From Paramesorhizobium leguminum (GTDB taxonomy: Bacteria > Pseudomonadota > Alphaproteobacteria > Rhizobiales > Rhizobiaceae): DNA of 64,000 nt. Shown here in pieces: positions 36,396-46,096 of this stretch; the stretch's first letter is position 1, and each line of letters starts with the position of its first letter. The translations under genes and the position numbers were made by a program. The DNA is taken from positions 62,001 through 126,000 of the forward strand of contig NZ_QJTF01000004.1 in the NCBI RefSeq assembly GCF_003217235.1, read 5' to 3'. The notes under the pieces were generated by a model. It searched no databases, was not told the DNA's origin, and saw only the letters and a program-made list of their open reading frames with translations.

Positions 36396-37226
36396 ATGGA
36401 GAAAAATAATATGCAAGGTTTGATGAAAGGGAAGCGCGGCCTCATCATGGGGGTCGCGAACAACCACTCGATCGCCTGGGGTATCGCCAGACAGCTCGCC
36501 GCGCAAGGCGCGGAATTAGCCTTCACCTATCAGGGCGATGCGCTGGGCAAGCGCGTCAAGCCGTTGGCCGAGCAGGTCGGCTCTGATTTCGTTCTGCCAT
36601 GCGATGTGGAAGATATTGCGACCGTGGATGCCGTTTTCGCCGAAATCGAAAAGCGGTGGGGCAAGCTCGACTTTATCGTTCACGCCATCGGTTTTTCCGA
36701 CAAGAGCGAATTGAAGGGCCGCTATGCAGACGTGACCACGCGCGAGAATTTCAGCCGCACGATGGTGATCTCGGCCTTCTCCTTCACGGAAATGGCGCAG
36801 CGCGCCGCAAAGCTGATGCAGGACGGCGGCTCGATCCTGACGCTGACCTATGGCGGCTCGACGCGGACCATCCCGAACTACAATGTCATGGGCGTGGCCA
36901 AGGCGGCGCTCGAAGCCATGGTGCGCTATCTCGCCGCCGATTACGGACAGCAGGGCATCCGCGTCAACGCGATTTCCGCCGGTCCCGTGCGCACACTCGC
37001 CGGCGCCGGCATCGGTGACGCCCGCGCCATCTTCAGCTACCAGCGCCGCAACGCGCCTCTGCGCCGCACCGTCGATATCGACGAGATCGGCAATTCGGCC
37101 CTCTATCTGCTTTCCGATCTTTCGAGCGGCGTGACCGGCGAAATCCATTTCGTCGATTCCGGCTATAATATCGTTTCGATGCCGACGCTGGAGGAATTGA
37201 AGAAGACGGATGAGAACGGGGAGTAG
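36396..37226 (+). CDS. fabI: Enoyl-ACP reductase FabI
   Basis: FabI performs the last step of each fatty acid elongation cycle with NADH. The 276-residue SDR-type enzyme has the FabI nucleotide loop (GLIMGVANNHSIAWGIARQLAAQGAELAFTY), SLTYGGST-like LTLTYGGSTRTIPNYNVMGVAKAALEA with Tyr162 and Lys169 (Y-x6-K of enoyl reductases), and IRVNAISAGPVRTLAGAGI. An AGGCAGGG site precedes the ATG; a second ATG at 36411 is possible. It completes fabA-fabB-fabI and is followed by a paired R5 repeat. Confidence 0.95.
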   Translation: MEKNNMQGLMKGKRGLIMGVANNHSIAWGIARQLAAQGAELAFTYQGDALGKRVKPLAEQVGSDFVLPCDVEDIATVDAVFAEIEKRWGKLDFIVHAIGFSDKSELKGRYADVTTRENFSRTMVISAFSFTEMAQRAAKLMQDGGSILTLTYGGSTRTIPNYNVMGVAKAALEAMVRYLAADYGQQGIRVNAISAGPVRTLAGAGIGDARAIFSYQRRNAPLRRTVDIDEIGNSALYLLSDLSSGVTGEIHFVDSGYNIVSMPTLEELKKTDENGE

Positions 37227-37250
37227 GCTCTCTTTTAGTTTGCTCTACGG

Positions 37251-37466
37251 TCGTCATCCTCTCTACAGTCGTCATCCTCGGGCTTGACCCGAGGATCCAT
37301 GGACGAGAGGCAGAAACGGTACTGTCATTTTGCGACGGGATCATTAGCAGCAAGGCTGATATGAACCGAGGAATGGATGCAGCGATTTTCTGGATCGCCC
37401 TGATGCTCGTGAAGCACGGCGCTCCTCTGGCCGTGGATCCTCGGGTCAAGCCCGAGGATGACGAAG
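37251..37466. repeat. Paired repeat R5 copy, between fabI and moeB
   Basis: Left arm CGTCATCCTCGGGCTTGACC followed by CGAGGATCCATGG; right arm CCGTGGATCCTCGGGTCAAG followed by CCCGAGGATGACG. The spacer of about 115 bases holds no gene but shares GCRACGGGATC with the spacer of the R5 copy in cpaD. It fills the 252-base gap and ends 12 bases before moeB. Confidence 0.9.
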
Positions 37467-37478
37467 TCGGGGTGAAGC

Positions 37479-38243
37479 ATGACCGATCCTGACGCCCCCT
37501 TTTCCACCCCCGAACTCGAACGCTACGCGCGCCATATCGTGCTGCGCGAGATCGGCGGTCCGGGGCAGCAGAAATTGAAGCGCGCCCGTGTGCTGGTGAT
37601 CGGCGCCGGTGGTCTTGGCGCGCCCGTGTTGCAATATCTGGCAGCGGCGGGTGTCGGAACGATTGGAATCGTCGATGACGACCGGGTTTCCCTTTCCAAC
37701 CTGCAGCGGCAGGTAATCCACGATACGCAAAGCGTCGGCGAGCTGAAAACGGCAAGCGCCGCATCGAGCATCGCCCGCATCAATCCGCATGTGAAGGTCG
37801 AAACCCACGCCTTTCGGCTCGACGCAGCCAACGCCGAAGCGCTGATCGCCGGCTATGATGTGATTGCCGACGGCTCCGACAATTTCACGACGCGCTATAT
37901 CGTGGCCGATAGCGCCCATGCCGCGAAAAGGCCCTTGGTGACCGCAGCGATTGGCAGGTTTGACGGATCGCTAACGGTACTGAAGCCCTACGAGGCGGAT
38001 GAGACCGGCAAACCGAACCCGTCCTATCGCGATCTTTTCCCGGAAGCCCCGCCGCCGGGCCAAGTGCCCACATGCGCGGAAGCCGGCGTCCTTGGCGTGC
38101 TTCCCGGCGTCCTCGGCTCCCTGCAGGCCATGGAAATCATCAAGCTCATCACCGGCATCGGCAAGCCGCTTGTCGGGAGGCTATTGCTGTATGATGGGCT
38201 TGCGGCGCGGTTTGAGACGATCAACTACAAGAGTGAGCGGTGA
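37479..38243 (+). CDS. moeB: MoeB/ThiF family adenylyltransferase
   Basis: E1-like enzyme that adenylates the C-terminal Gly of a ubiquitin-like sulfur carrier (MoaD or ThiS). The 254-residue product has RYARHIVLREIGGPGQQKLK, the ATP loop GAGGLGAPVLQYLAAAGVG, DDDRVSLSNLQRQVIH, ADGSDNFTTRY, and the VPTCAEAGVLGVLPGVLG segment with the conserved Cys. The CxxC zinc pairs of E. coli MoeB are missing, as in several alphaproteobacterial homologues. Partner carrier genes are not nearby, so MoaD versus ThiS cannot be decided. The last residues (KSER) lie in a repeat. Confidence 0.85.
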   Translation: MTDPDAPFSTPELERYARHIVLREIGGPGQQKLKRARVLVIGAGGLGAPVLQYLAAAGVGTIGIVDDDRVSLSNLQRQVIHDTQSVGELKTASAASSIARINPHVKVETHAFRLDAANAEALIAGYDVIADGSDNFTTRYIVADSAHAAKRPLVTAAIGRFDGSLTVLKPYEADETGKPNPSYRDLFPEAPPPGQVPTCAEAGVLGVLPGVLGSLQAMEIIKLITGIGKPLVGRLLLYDGLAARFETINYKSER

Positions 38244-38308
38244 GCAGTAAGCGGTGAGCCGAATATTTTTTTACTGCTCACCGCTTACTGTCTCACCGCT
38301 CACTCCTT
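38231..38308. repeat. Palindromic repeat R7 over the moeB and yejF stops
   Basis: GAGTGAGCGGTGAGCAGTAA and TTACTGTCTCACCGCTCACT are near-inverse arms around a loop with a run of seven T. The convergent genes moeB (stop 38241-38243) and yejF (stop 38300-38302) both end inside it. Confidence 0.88.
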
Positions 38309-39925
38309 CACCCCCTCCGCAACCTCCATCCTGAATGCCGCCGCCATCAACGCCTTGGTGTATTCCTCTTTCGGATGGGCAAAAATTTCTGCCGCCGGGC
38401 CATACTCCACCGCCTTGCCGTTGCGCATGACGAGCACGTCATTGGCGAGTGCCCGCACCACTTTCAGATCGTGGCTGATGAAGAGATAGGCGAGATCGTG
38501 CTTCTTCTGCAGCGCGCGCAGAAGATCGACGACCTGCGCCTGCACGCTCATGTCGAGTGCGGAGGTCGGCTCGTCCAGCATGACGAAGCGCGGATTGAGC
38601 ACCATCGCCCGCGCAATCGCAATGCGCTGGCGCTGGCCGCCGGAGAACTCGTGCGGATAGCGGAAGCGGGTTTCGGGATCGAGATTGACTTCCTTCAGCG
38701 CCGCCACCACGCGCGCGTCGCGCTCATCCGCGGAAAGGCGAGGCTCGTGCACCTTCAATCCTTCAGCGATGATATCGGCAATCGACATGCGCGGGCTGAG
38801 CGAGCCGAAAGGATCCTGGAAGACGATCTGCAATTCACGCCTGAGCGGCCGCATCTGCTTGAAGCTGAGGCCCTCGATCTCGCGCCCCTCGAAACGGATA
38901 TCGCCTTGGCTGGAGATCATGCGCGAAAGCGCCAGCCCCAGCGTCGTCTTGCCGGAACCGGATTCACCGACGACGCCCAGCGTCTGCCCGGCGCGGATCG
39001 TCACATCGATGCCGTCCACCGCCTTTACATGATCGACCGTGCGGCGCATGAACCCCTTCTTGATCGGGAACCAGACCTTCACATCCCGCCCTTCCATGAC
39101 GGAAGGCGCGGCGAGATTGGCAACAGGCGGCTTGCCCTTCGGTTCCGCAGCCAGCAGATGCTTGGTATATTCATGCTGCGGATTATCGAAGATTTCCTTC
39201 GTCGGTCCTGTCTCGACGATCTTGCCCTTGGTCATCACGCAGACCCGGTCGGCGATCTTGCGCACGATTCCGAGATCATGCGTGATGAACAGCATCGACA
39301 TGCCCTGCGCCGACTTGAGATCGGCGAGGAGTTCGAGAATTTGCGCCTGCACGGTCACGTCGAGCGCCGTGGTCGGCTCGTCGGCAATCAGCAGCGCCGG
39401 CTTGTTGGCGAGCGCCATGGCGATCATCACGCGCTGGCGCTGCCCGCCCGATAGCTGATGCGGATAGGCATTGAGCCGCTTTTCCGGTTCCCGGATGCCG
39501 ACTTCGTTGAGAAGCTCCAGCGTGCGCGCCCGCGCCGCGCCATTGCCCATTCCCTGATGGATTTTCAGGACTTCACTGACCTGCCGCTCGATCGTGTGCA
39601 GCGGATTGAGCGAGGTCATCGGTTCCTGAAAGATCATGGAAATATCGTTGCCGCGCACCCGCCGCAAATCGCGCTCGTCCTTGTCCAGAAGATCGCTGCC
39701 CTCGAACAATATCTTGCCGGAAGGATGGCTCGCGGAAGGGTAGGGCAGGAGCTTCAGGATCGAGAGCGCCGATACCGATTTGCCGGACCCCGATTCCCCC
39801 ACCAGCGCCACCGTCTCCCCCTTGTTTATATCGAAGGAGATATGGTCGACGGCGATCCGCTCCTTGCCGTCTTGTGTGAAGGCGATGGAGAGATCACGGA
39901 TGGATAGCAATGGTTTCTTGCTCAT
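38300..39925 (-). CDS. yejF: Microcin C/peptide ABC transporter ATP-binding protein YejF
   Basis: A 541-residue fusion of two ABC ATPase domains that energises the YejABEF peptide importer. Domain 1 (about 1-265) has Walker [16 protein letters not shown] and signature [17 protein letters not shown]. Domain 2 (about 285-535) has [14 protein letters not shown] and [15 protein letters not shown], with Walker [13 protein letters not shown]. The start at 39925 ([14 protein letters not shown]) overlaps the yejE stop by ATGA; a longer frame is out of register with yejE and was not used. It is the last gene of the yejA-B-E-F operon and ends in repeat R7. Confidence 0.94.
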   Translation of the reverse strand: MSKKPLLSIRDLSIAFTQDGKERIAVDHISFDINKGETVALVGESGSGKSVSALSILKLLPYPSASHPSGKILFEGSDLLDKDERDLRRVRGNDISMIFQEPMTSLNPLHTIERQVSEVLKIHQGMGNGAARARTLELLNEVGIREPEKRLNAYPHQLSGGQRQRVMIAMALANKPALLIADEPTTALDVTVQAQILELLADLKSAQGMSMLFITHDLGIVRKIADRVCVMTKGKIVETGPTKEIFDNPQHEYTKHLLAAEPKGKPPVANLAAPSVMEGRDVKVWFPIKKGFMRRTVDHVKAVDGIDVTIRAGQTLGVVGESGSGKTTLGLALSRMISSQGDIRFEGREIEGLSFKQMRPLRRELQIVFQDPFGSLSPRMSIADIIAEGLKVHEPRLSADERDARVVAALKEVNLDPETRFRYPHEFSGGQRQRIAIARAMVLNPRFVMLDEPTSALDMSVQAQVVDLLRALQKKHDLAYLFISHDLKVVRALANDVLVMRNGKAVEYGPAAEIFAHPKEEYTKALMAAAFRMEVAEGVKE

Positions 39926-41067
39926 TTGAACGCCTTTCGCGGGTCGAAGGCGTCGCGGGTCGCCTCGCCGATGAAAATCAGCAGCGACAGCATCAGCGAG
40001 ATCACGATGAAGCCGGTGAGGCCGAGCCATGGCGCCTGCAGATTGTTCTTGCCCTGCGCAAGGAGCTCACCGAGCGAGGGCGAGCCGGGCGGCAGGCCGA
40101 AGCCGAGGAAATCGAGCGAGGTCAGCGTCGTGATCGAGCCGTTCAGAATGAAAGGCAGGAAGGTCAGCGTCGCCACCATGGCATTCGGCAGGAGATGGCG
40201 CCACATGATCGTACCGTTGGGTACGCCCAGCGCTCGCGCCGCGTTCACATATTCGAAATTGCGCGCACGCAGGAACTCCGCCCGCACCACGCCGACAAAG
40301 GCCACCCAGGAGAACAGCAGCATGATGCCGAGCAGGATCCAGAACCCCGGCGGCAGCACCGCCGCGATGATGAGCAGCAGATAGAGCACCGGAATCGCCG
40401 ACCAGATTTCAATGAAGCGCTGGAACAGCAGATCGACCCAACCGCCGAAATAGCCCTGCACCGCGCCCGCCGTCACACCGATGAGCGCGGACGCCGCCGT
40501 CAGTATCAGGCCGAAGAGCACGGAGATGCGGAAGCCGTAGAGCGCGCGGGCGAACACGTCGCGGGCCTGATCGTCGGTGCCGAGTAGGTTCCAGTTACCG
40601 AAAGTGCAGTTTTCGTCATTCACGCCCTTCGGATAGCGCTGGCAGCGCTCTTCCTTGCTGTAGAGCCAGAAGGGCTTCGACGGCGCGGCTTCGGGAATAT
40701 CGTTGTTGACGGTGCGGTAGGAATAGCGGATCGGCGGCCAGATCATCCAGCCATGCGCCTTGATCTCGTCCGATATGACAGGATCGCGGTAATCGGTGAC
40801 GGCGTAGAATCCGCCGAATTTCTCTTCCGGATAATCGACCAGCACCGGCATCAGAATCTCGCCCTTGTAGGAGACGAGGATCGGCTTGTCGTTGGCGATG
40901 AACTCCGCGAAGAGCGACGCGATGAACAGGAAGAGGAACAGCCACAGCGACCACCAGCCGCGCCGGTTCGCCCTGAAATTCTGCCACCGCCGCCGGTTGA
41001 GCGGGGAGAGCCATGGACGGCGCACCGGTGCTCCGGTTTCCGTATTTGCTAAAGCCTTCGCTATCAC
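39922..41067 (-). CDS. yejE: Peptide ABC transporter permease YejE
   Basis: Inner-membrane permease of the YejABEF importer. The start is a GTG at 41067 (overlapping the yejB stop as GTGA, with GGAGGG four bases before), giving 381 residues; the open frame continues upstream inside yejB but has no sense there. A first helix ([20 protein letters not shown]) is followed by a long periplasmic region typical of YejE ([48 protein letters not shown]), then five helices with the EAA motif ([27 protein letters not shown]). Confidence 0.92.
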   Translation of the reverse strand: MIAKALANTETGAPVRRPWLSPLNRRRWQNFRANRRGWWSLWLFLFLFIASLFAEFIANDKPILVSYKGEILMPVLVDYPEEKFGGFYAVTDYRDPVISDEIKAHGWMIWPPIRYSYRTVNNDIPEAAPSKPFWLYSKEERCQRYPKGVNDENCTFGNWNLLGTDDQARDVFARALYGFRISVLFGLILTAASALIGVTAGAVQGYFGGWVDLLFQRFIEIWSAIPVLYLLLIIAAVLPPGFWILLGIMLLFSWVAFVGVVRAEFLRARNFEYVNAARALGVPNGTIMWRHLLPNAMVATLTFLPFILNGSITTLTSLDFLGFGLPPGSPSLGELLAQGKNNLQAPWLGLTGFIVISLMLSLLIFIGEATRDAFDPRKAFK

Positions 41068-42167
41068 ACATCCCTCCGCTCGAAATCGATGCGCGGATCG
41101 ATCCACGTATAGAGAAGGTCCGAGAGGAGGCCGACGAGAAGGCCCAGCAGCGAGAAGATATAGAGATTGGCGAAGACCACGGGATAGTCGCGGTTGAGCA
41201 CCGACTGGTAGCCGAGTAGCCCCAGCCCGTCGAGCGAGAAGATGGTTTCGATCAGCAGCGAGCCGGTGAAGAAGGCGGAGATGAAGGCGCCGGGGAAGCC
41301 TGCGACGACGATCAGCATGGCATTGCGGAACACATGGCCATAGAGCACCTTGCGCTCGGTCAATCCCTTGGCCCGCGCCGTCGTCACATATTGCTTGCGG
41401 ATTTCCTCGAGGAACGAGTTCTTGGTCAGCAGCGTCGTCGTGGCGAAGGCCGAGAGCACCAGTGCCGCGACCGGCAGCGTGATGTGCCAGAGATAGTCGG
41501 CGATCTTTTCCCACAACGAAAGCTGGTCGAAATCCGGCGAGGTAAGGCCGCGCAGCGGGAACCAGTCGAAGAACGACCCGCCGGCGAACAGCACGATCAG
41601 AAGAATGGCGAAAAGGAAGCTCGGAATGGCATAGCCGACGATGATGACGGCGCTGGTCCAGACATCAAAATGCGAGCCGTCCTTGATCGCCTTGCGGATG
41701 CCGAGCGGGATCGAGATGGCATAGGAAAGAAACGTCAGCCACAGGCCGAGCGAGATCGACACCGGCATTTTCTCAAGAATCAGGTCGAGCACGCCGATAT
41801 CGCGGAAATAGGAGCGGCCGAAATCGAAGCGCAGATAGTTCCACAGCATCAGCCCGAAGCGCTCCAGCGGCGGCTTGTCGAAACCGAACTGCTTTTCAAG
41901 ACTGGCGATGAACTGCGGGTCGAGCCCTTGAGCGCCGCGATATCTGGAATTGCTGGCGCCGCTGTCGAGGCCGCCGCTTTGCTGCCCCATATCGCCGCCC
42001 CCACCGGAAAGGCGATCCAGCGCGTCGCCGCCCTGTCCGGAAAGCTGCGCGAGCACCCGTTCTACAGGCCCACCGGGCGCGAACTGCACCACGGCGAAGG
42101 AGATGGCCATGATGCCGAACATCGTCGGGATCATCAGAAGCAGCCGGCGCAGGATGTAGGCGCCCAT
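41064..42167 (-). CDS. yejB: Peptide ABC transporter permease YejB
   Basis: The other permease of the Yej importer. The 367-residue protein begins [42 protein letters not shown], as in YejB/OppB permeases. A Gly/Ser-rich loop (about 45-75) follows. Later are transmembrane segments and the EAA motif ([28 protein letters not shown]). It overlaps yejE by four bases and is preceded by a palindromic repeat that lies between yejA and yejB. Confidence 0.95.
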   Translation of the reverse strand: MGAYILRRLLLMIPTMFGIMAISFAVVQFAPGGPVERVLAQLSGQGGDALDRLSGGGGDMGQQSGGLDSGASNSRYRGAQGLDPQFIASLEKQFGFDKPPLERFGLMLWNYLRFDFGRSYFRDIGVLDLILEKMPVSISLGLWLTFLSYAISIPLGIRKAIKDGSHFDVWTSAVIIVGYAIPSFLFAILLIVLFAGGSFFDWFPLRGLTSPDFDQLSLWEKIADYLWHITLPVAALVLSAFATTTLLTKNSFLEEIRKQYVTTARAKGLTERKVLYGHVFRNAMLIVVAGFPGAFISAFFTGSLLIETIFSLDGLGLLGYQSVLNRDYPVVFANLYIFSLLGLLVGLLSDLLYTWIDPRIDFERRDV

Positions 42168-42285
42168 CAGATATTCATTCCTCGATTATTCCCGTTTCGT
42201 TTATGCGTGGCCAATAATCCGTGCCTTTCTGCTTTTCGTTTGTAGCCCTCGAGCACGCGCCTCTGGCTTGCCGGAGCGGTTGGGC

Positions 42286-42412
42286 CCCCTCCTTCCCCCT
42301 TGCGGGGAAGGTGCCCGCAGAGCGGGCGGATGGGGGTGGCGACGGTTGTGCTCAATACTGAACCACCCCCACCCGGCCCTTCGGGCCACCCTCCCCGCAA
42401 GGGGGAGGGAAG
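42286..42412. repeat. Palindromic repeat, family R1 copy 2, between yejA and yejB
   Basis: CCTTCCCCCTTGCGGGGAAGG at the left, CCTCCCCGCAAGGGGGAGG at the right; inner arms CCGCAGAGCGGGCGGATGGG and CCACCCCCACCCGGCCCTTC. A hairpin at this point in the yej transcript could lower expression of yejBEF relative to the binding protein yejA. The rest of the gap (42168-42285) shows no gene. Confidence 0.88.
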
Positions 42413-42419
42413 AACCGCC

Positions 42420-44291
42420 TCACTCCCCGCCCATCTTCAACGCCTTCTCCTTGGCCGGATCGATCCACCATGAAAACGGATCGATGCCGGAATATTCTGG
42501 CTGCTTCTCAGGCATGCCGAACTTGTTCCAGTAGGCGACGTTGATCTCATCGTCATACCAATGCGGCACGACGTAATAATTCCACAACAGCACCCGGTCG
42601 AGGGCGTGGACGGCGGCGACGAGTTCGTCGCGGTCCTTGGCATAGATCACCCGTTCGATGAGTTTATCGATCGCCGGGTTCCTGATACCAGAAAGGTTGC
42701 GTCCGCCTTTGAGATCAGCCGCCGCCGAACTCCACATCTCTCGCTGTTCGTTGCCTGGTGAGGTGCTTTGTCCAATTGATGTCCAGATCACATCATAATC
42801 GAAATCGTTTACTCGCGCCTGGAATTGGGCTGCATCGACGAGGCGCACCGTGGCGCGGATGCCGACGCGGCGCAGATTATCGACAAAGGGATTGAAGATT
42901 TTTTCGTCGGCAGGGTCATTGCCGAGAAATTCGATGGTGAATGGCTTGCCGTTTTTGTCGGTGAGAACGCCATCTTTGAGAGTATAGCCCGCCTCGCCGA
43001 AAAGTTTCATTGCATGCCGCAGATTTTCGCGCGTCGCCTGCGGCGTGTCGAAGACTGGCTCCTTAAATTCTTTTGTGAAGACTTCCGGAGGCACCTCGCC
43101 CCGCACCGTTTCGAGAATTTCCAGTTCCTTGCCCGTGGGCAGACCGCCGCCCAAGATAAGTTCGTTGCCGGCGAAATAGCTCTCGATCCGCTTGTACTTG
43201 TTGAAGAACAGCAGCCGGTTCATCGACTGGAAATCATAGACCCAGTTCAGCGCCTCGCGCACACGCCGGTCGCTGAATTTTTCGCGTCGCGTGTTCAAGA
43301 AATAGGCCTGCATCCGTCCCGCCGCGTTATAGGGGAAGGTTGCCTTGATCACATCGCCGCGTTCTACGGCGGGGAAATTATATTCTTGCATCCAGCGCTG
43401 CATGCGGATTTCTTGCCTGAAATCGTAGAGGCCGCCTTTCTTGAAGGCTTCCAAACTGGCGTTGTCATCGAGAAAATAATCATATTGAACGCGGTCGAAG
43501 TTGTTGCGCCCGACATGGACAGGCAGATCATTGCCCCAATAGTCCGGCACGCGTGCCCAGACGATTGTGCGGCCCGGCACCATCTTTTCAACTCTGTAGG
43601 CACTGGAGCCGAGCGGGATTTCCAAAGTCGGGCGCGAGATATCGCGCTTCTTTCCTTGCGCGTCGGTCCCTTCCCACCAATGTTTCGGCAGAACGGCCAA
43701 CTGGCCCATAATCTGCGGCAACTCCCGATTGCCCTTTTGCGAGAAGGTGAAGGTGATCTCGCGATCCCCGGTCTTTTCGGCCTTGACCACATCGTTATAG
43801 TATTTGTTGTACAGCGGCACCTGATTCTTCAGGGTATCGAATGACCAGATCACATCTTCCGGAGTGATCGGCTTGCCATCATGCCAGCGCGCCGCCGGGT
43901 TGAGACGGAACTTCACCCAGGAGAAATCTTGCGGAAACTGTGTCGCTTCCGCGATCAGCCCATAGCTGACAGAGCCTTGATCGGCGGAATCCGTCATCAG
44001 CGTGTCGTAAAGCATTCCGCCGCCGAAATTGACAAGCCCGGCTGCCGCTACGCCTTGAATGACATAGGGGTTGAGGCTGTCGAATGTGCCTACGGCTACC
44101 TGATTGAGCGTCCCACCTTTTGGTGCATTGGGGTTCACATAATCATAATGCTTGAAACCGGCTGGATATTTCGGCTCGCCGACAAGGCTGGAGGCATGCC
44201 GCCACTGGGGTTCGGAATTTTGCGCGGTCCCCTTCAGCGGAAAGCCTGCCACCATAGCTAGCGCCATCGCGCCTGTCAGCATACCCTTCAT
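42420..44291 (-). CDS. yejA: Periplasmic peptide-binding protein YejA
   Basis: Solute-binding protein of the Yej system, which takes up peptides (microcin C in E. coli; host antimicrobial peptide resistance in Brucella). The 623-residue product has a signal peptide (MLTGAMALAMVAGFPLKGTA) and an SBP_bac_5 fold: FKHYDYVNPNAPKGGTLNQVAVGTFDSLNPYVIQG, FRLNPAARWHDGKPITPEDVIWSFDTLK, YFLNTRREKFSDRRVREALNWVYDFQSMNRLLFFN. The C-terminus carries WNYYVVPHWYDDEINVAYWNKFGMPEKQPEYSG, typical of YejA. It heads the operon; a repeat separates it from yejB. Confidence 0.95.
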   Translation of the reverse strand: MKGMLTGAMALAMVAGFPLKGTAQNSEPQWRHASSLVGEPKYPAGFKHYDYVNPNAPKGGTLNQVAVGTFDSLNPYVIQGVAAAGLVNFGGGMLYDTLMTDSADQGSVSYGLIAEATQFPQDFSWVKFRLNPAARWHDGKPITPEDVIWSFDTLKNQVPLYNKYYNDVVKAEKTGDREITFTFSQKGNRELPQIMGQLAVLPKHWWEGTDAQGKKRDISRPTLEIPLGSSAYRVEKMVPGRTIVWARVPDYWGNDLPVHVGRNNFDRVQYDYFLDDNASLEAFKKGGLYDFRQEIRMQRWMQEYNFPAVERGDVIKATFPYNAAGRMQAYFLNTRREKFSDRRVREALNWVYDFQSMNRLLFFNKYKRIESYFAGNELILGGGLPTGKELEILETVRGEVPPEVFTKEFKEPVFDTPQATRENLRHAMKLFGEAGYTLKDGVLTDKNGKPFTIEFLGNDPADEKIFNPFVDNLRRVGIRATVRLVDAAQFQARVNDFDYDVIWTSIGQSTSPGNEQREMWSSAAADLKGGRNLSGIRNPAIDKLIERVIYAKDRDELVAAVHALDRVLLWNYYVVPHWYDDEINVAYWNKFGMPEKQPEYSGIDPFSWWIDPAKEKALKMGGE

Positions 44292-44373
44292 GTGTCACCC
44301 TCCGATCATCCGAGCCGAAGCGGTCAGATTAGTGTCTTTTGCGGAGGAAGAAAGGCGCTATTCCCTCCAAAAC

Positions 44374-44400
44374 GAAAAAAGCCGGGAACCCCGGCTTTTC
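44374..44400 (-). terminator. Rho-independent terminator, minus strand
   Basis: On the minus strand, AAAAGCCGGG and CCCGGCTTTT form a 10-bp stem with a short loop, followed by TTTTTTC. It lies about 150 bases after the cytochrome c stop, just left of the R5 repeat, and upstream of yejA. It probably ends the cytochrome c transcript. The plus strand has TTTTC after the stem, so some bidirectional activity is possible. Confidence 0.8.
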
Positions 44401-44411
44401 AACTACGCTCC

Positions 44412-44528
44412 CGTCATCCTCGGGCTTGTCCCGAGGATCTACTGCCCGTGGCTTTTTGGGAGTCTGACTGATTGGACTCGATTTACAGGCGCCGTTGGCA
44501 GATCCTCGGGACAAGCCCGAGGATGACG
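44412..44528. repeat. Paired repeat R5 variant, downstream of the cytochrome c gene
   Basis: Left arm CGTCATCCTCGGGCTTGTCC followed by CGAGGATCTACTGCC; right arm GGCAGATCCTCGGGACAAGC followed by CCGAGGATGACGG. The spacer is about 50 bases, shorter than in other R5 pairs. The variant carries TTGTCC where other copies have TTGACC, on both arms. Confidence 0.9.
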
Positions 44529-44545
44529 GAGGAGACGGGGCGCGA

Positions 44546-45244
44546 TCAGTGCTTGGGCGCCGGCTGTGCAGGCGTTGCCGGTGCAGGCTCTGCGGGTGCC
44601 GCCGGCTTTTCAGCAGGCTGGCCTTCCGCGCCCGCCGGTTTTTCGGTCTCTCCCGCCGGCTTCGTCGGCTCGCCTTCGGCAGGCTTTGCCGCTTCGGGCG
44701 CCGGAGCTTCCGGCAGCGGCGCCGGATTGTCGGAAAGCGTGCGCAGATAGGCGATCAGATTGGCGCGCTCGGCGTCGTTCTTGTCGCCGGCGAAGCCCAT
44801 GGCCGTGCCCTTGACGTAGTTCTTGGGCGAGGTGAGGAAGCCGTTGAGGTGATCGTAGGTCCAGGTCTTGGCGGTCGTGGCGAATTCCTTCATCCCGGCC
44901 GAATAGCTGAAGCCCGGATGCGATGCGATCGGACGGTTGACGATGTCCCAGAGATCGGGACCGACCTTGTTCGGACCGCCCTTCTCGCCGGTATGGCAGG
45001 CCTGGCAGCGCTTGAACACATCCTGGCCCTTCGCCGGATCGGCGCTTTGCAGCAGCGTGGCGATCGGCACGACCGGCGCGGCCTTTTCCGGCGCGGCGGA
45101 CGTGCTTGCCAGCGGCTCGATATGATAGCCTTCCTTTTCAGGATCGGGGCTATCGAAAATGACATCCGACAAAAGGCTGGCCGACATCATGACGAAAACC
45201 GCCGCCAGAAATGCCCCGGTATATTTATAGGATTGAGATTCCAT
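44546..45244 (-). CDS. Membrane-anchored class I cytochrome c
   Basis: An electron carrier anchored in the cytoplasmic membrane and facing the periplasm. The start at 45244 gives 232 residues: an uncleaved anchor ([23 protein letters not shown], residues 8-30), a linker, and a cytochrome c domain with C80-x-x-C-H84 ([12 protein letters not shown]) and the axial Met149 ([26 protein letters not shown]). A long Pro/Ala/Glu-rich tail (about residues 177-232) follows. It resembles CycM-type cytochromes that link the bc1 complex to an oxidase. An upstream extension of the frame is rejected since it would precede the anchor. It is divergent from kdsB. Confidence 0.92.
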   Translation of the reverse strand: MESQSYKYTGAFLAAVFVMMSASLLSDVIFDSPDPEKEGYHIEPLASTSAAPEKAAPVVPIATLLQSADPAKGQDVFKRCQACHTGEKGGPNKVGPDLWDIVNRPIASHPGFSYSAGMKEFATTAKTWTYDHLNGFLTSPKNYVKGTAMGFAGDKNDAERANLIAYLRTLSDNPAPLPEAPAPEAAKPAEGEPTKPAGETEKPAGAEGQPAEKPAAPAEPAPATPAQPAPKH

Positions 45245-45361
45245 TGGCGGGTCCCCTCCGGTCCAAGATGGCGCGGAAACTAGGTCTTTTGCTTCTCCCT
45301 TGCAACACCTATAAGGGCGGCTGGACCCGTGACTTTTTGACACTTTCGGAACGTGACACCC

Positions 45362-46096
45362 ATGAAAACCCTGACGATCATCCCCGCGCGCATGGCATCG
45401 ACCCGGTTGCCGGGCAAGCCGCTCGCCGATGTAAATGGCAGACCGATGATCGTCCATGTCGCCGCGCGCGCCGCCGCGGCGAGGCTGGGCCGCACCGTCG
45501 TCGCCACCGACAGCGTGGAGATCGCGGATGCGATTCGTGCCCATGGCTTCGAGGCGGTGATGACCCGCGCCGATCATGAATCGGGTTCCGACCGCATTTA
45601 CGAGGCGCTTCAGGCGCTCGATCCCAATGGCGAGATCGACGCGGTCATCAATGTCCAGGGCGATCTTCCGACCATCGAGCCCGGCATTATCGCCAGCGCG
45701 CTGAAACCGCTTGAGGATGGCCCCGCCGATATCGCCACGCTCGGCGTCGAGATCACCGAGGAGAGCGAGAAGACCGCGCCCAGCGTGGTCAAGATCGTCG
45801 GCTCGCCGTTAGAGGGCCAGCGCTTGCGCGCGCTTTACTTCACCCGCGCCACGGCACCTTGGGGCGACGGGCCGCTTTATCATCACATCGGCCTTTACGC
45901 CTATCGCCGCGCGGCGCTGGAGCGTTTCGTCCAGCTCGGACCGTCGCCGCTGGAACGGCGCGAGAAGCTAGAACAGCTTCGCGCGCTGGAAGCGGGAATG
46001 CGCATCGATGTCGAGATCGTCAAATCCGTGCCGCTCGGTGTGGACACTCCGGAAGACCTCGAACGGGCGCGCGCGCTTATTGCACAAGGTATATGA
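45362..46096 (+). CDS. kdsB: 3-deoxy-manno-octulosonate cytidylyltransferase (CMP-KDO synthetase)
   Basis: KdsB activates KDO with CTP for lipid A inner-core synthesis. The 244-residue product starts [30 protein letters not shown], the nucleotidyltransferase signature. It has [26 protein letters not shown] with the metal-binding Asp, and [42 protein letters not shown] three codons before 45362 is possible but the ATG matches family length. Its stop overlaps the start of pheA (ATGA). Confidence 0.96.
   Translation: MKTLTIIPARMASTRLPGKPLADVNGRPMIVHVAARAAAARLGRTVVATDSVEIADAIRAHGFEAVMTRADHESGSDRIYEALQALDPNGEIDAVINVQGDLPTIEPGIIASALKPLEDGPADIATLGVEITEESEKTAPSVVKIVGSPLEGQRLRALYFTRATAPWGDGPLYHHIGLYAYRRAALERFVQLGPSPLERREKLEQLRALEAGMRIDVEIVKSVPLGVDTPEDLERARALIAQGI

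Noticed and set aside
41068-41514. N-terminal extension of YejE to 530 residues
   Set aside because: The extra part is yejB read in another frame; a GTG with a good site at 41067 gives the family N-terminus.
45859-46092. Upstream extension of the prephenate dehydratase frame
   Set aside because: It lies within kdsB in another frame; the ATGA overlap gives the correct start.
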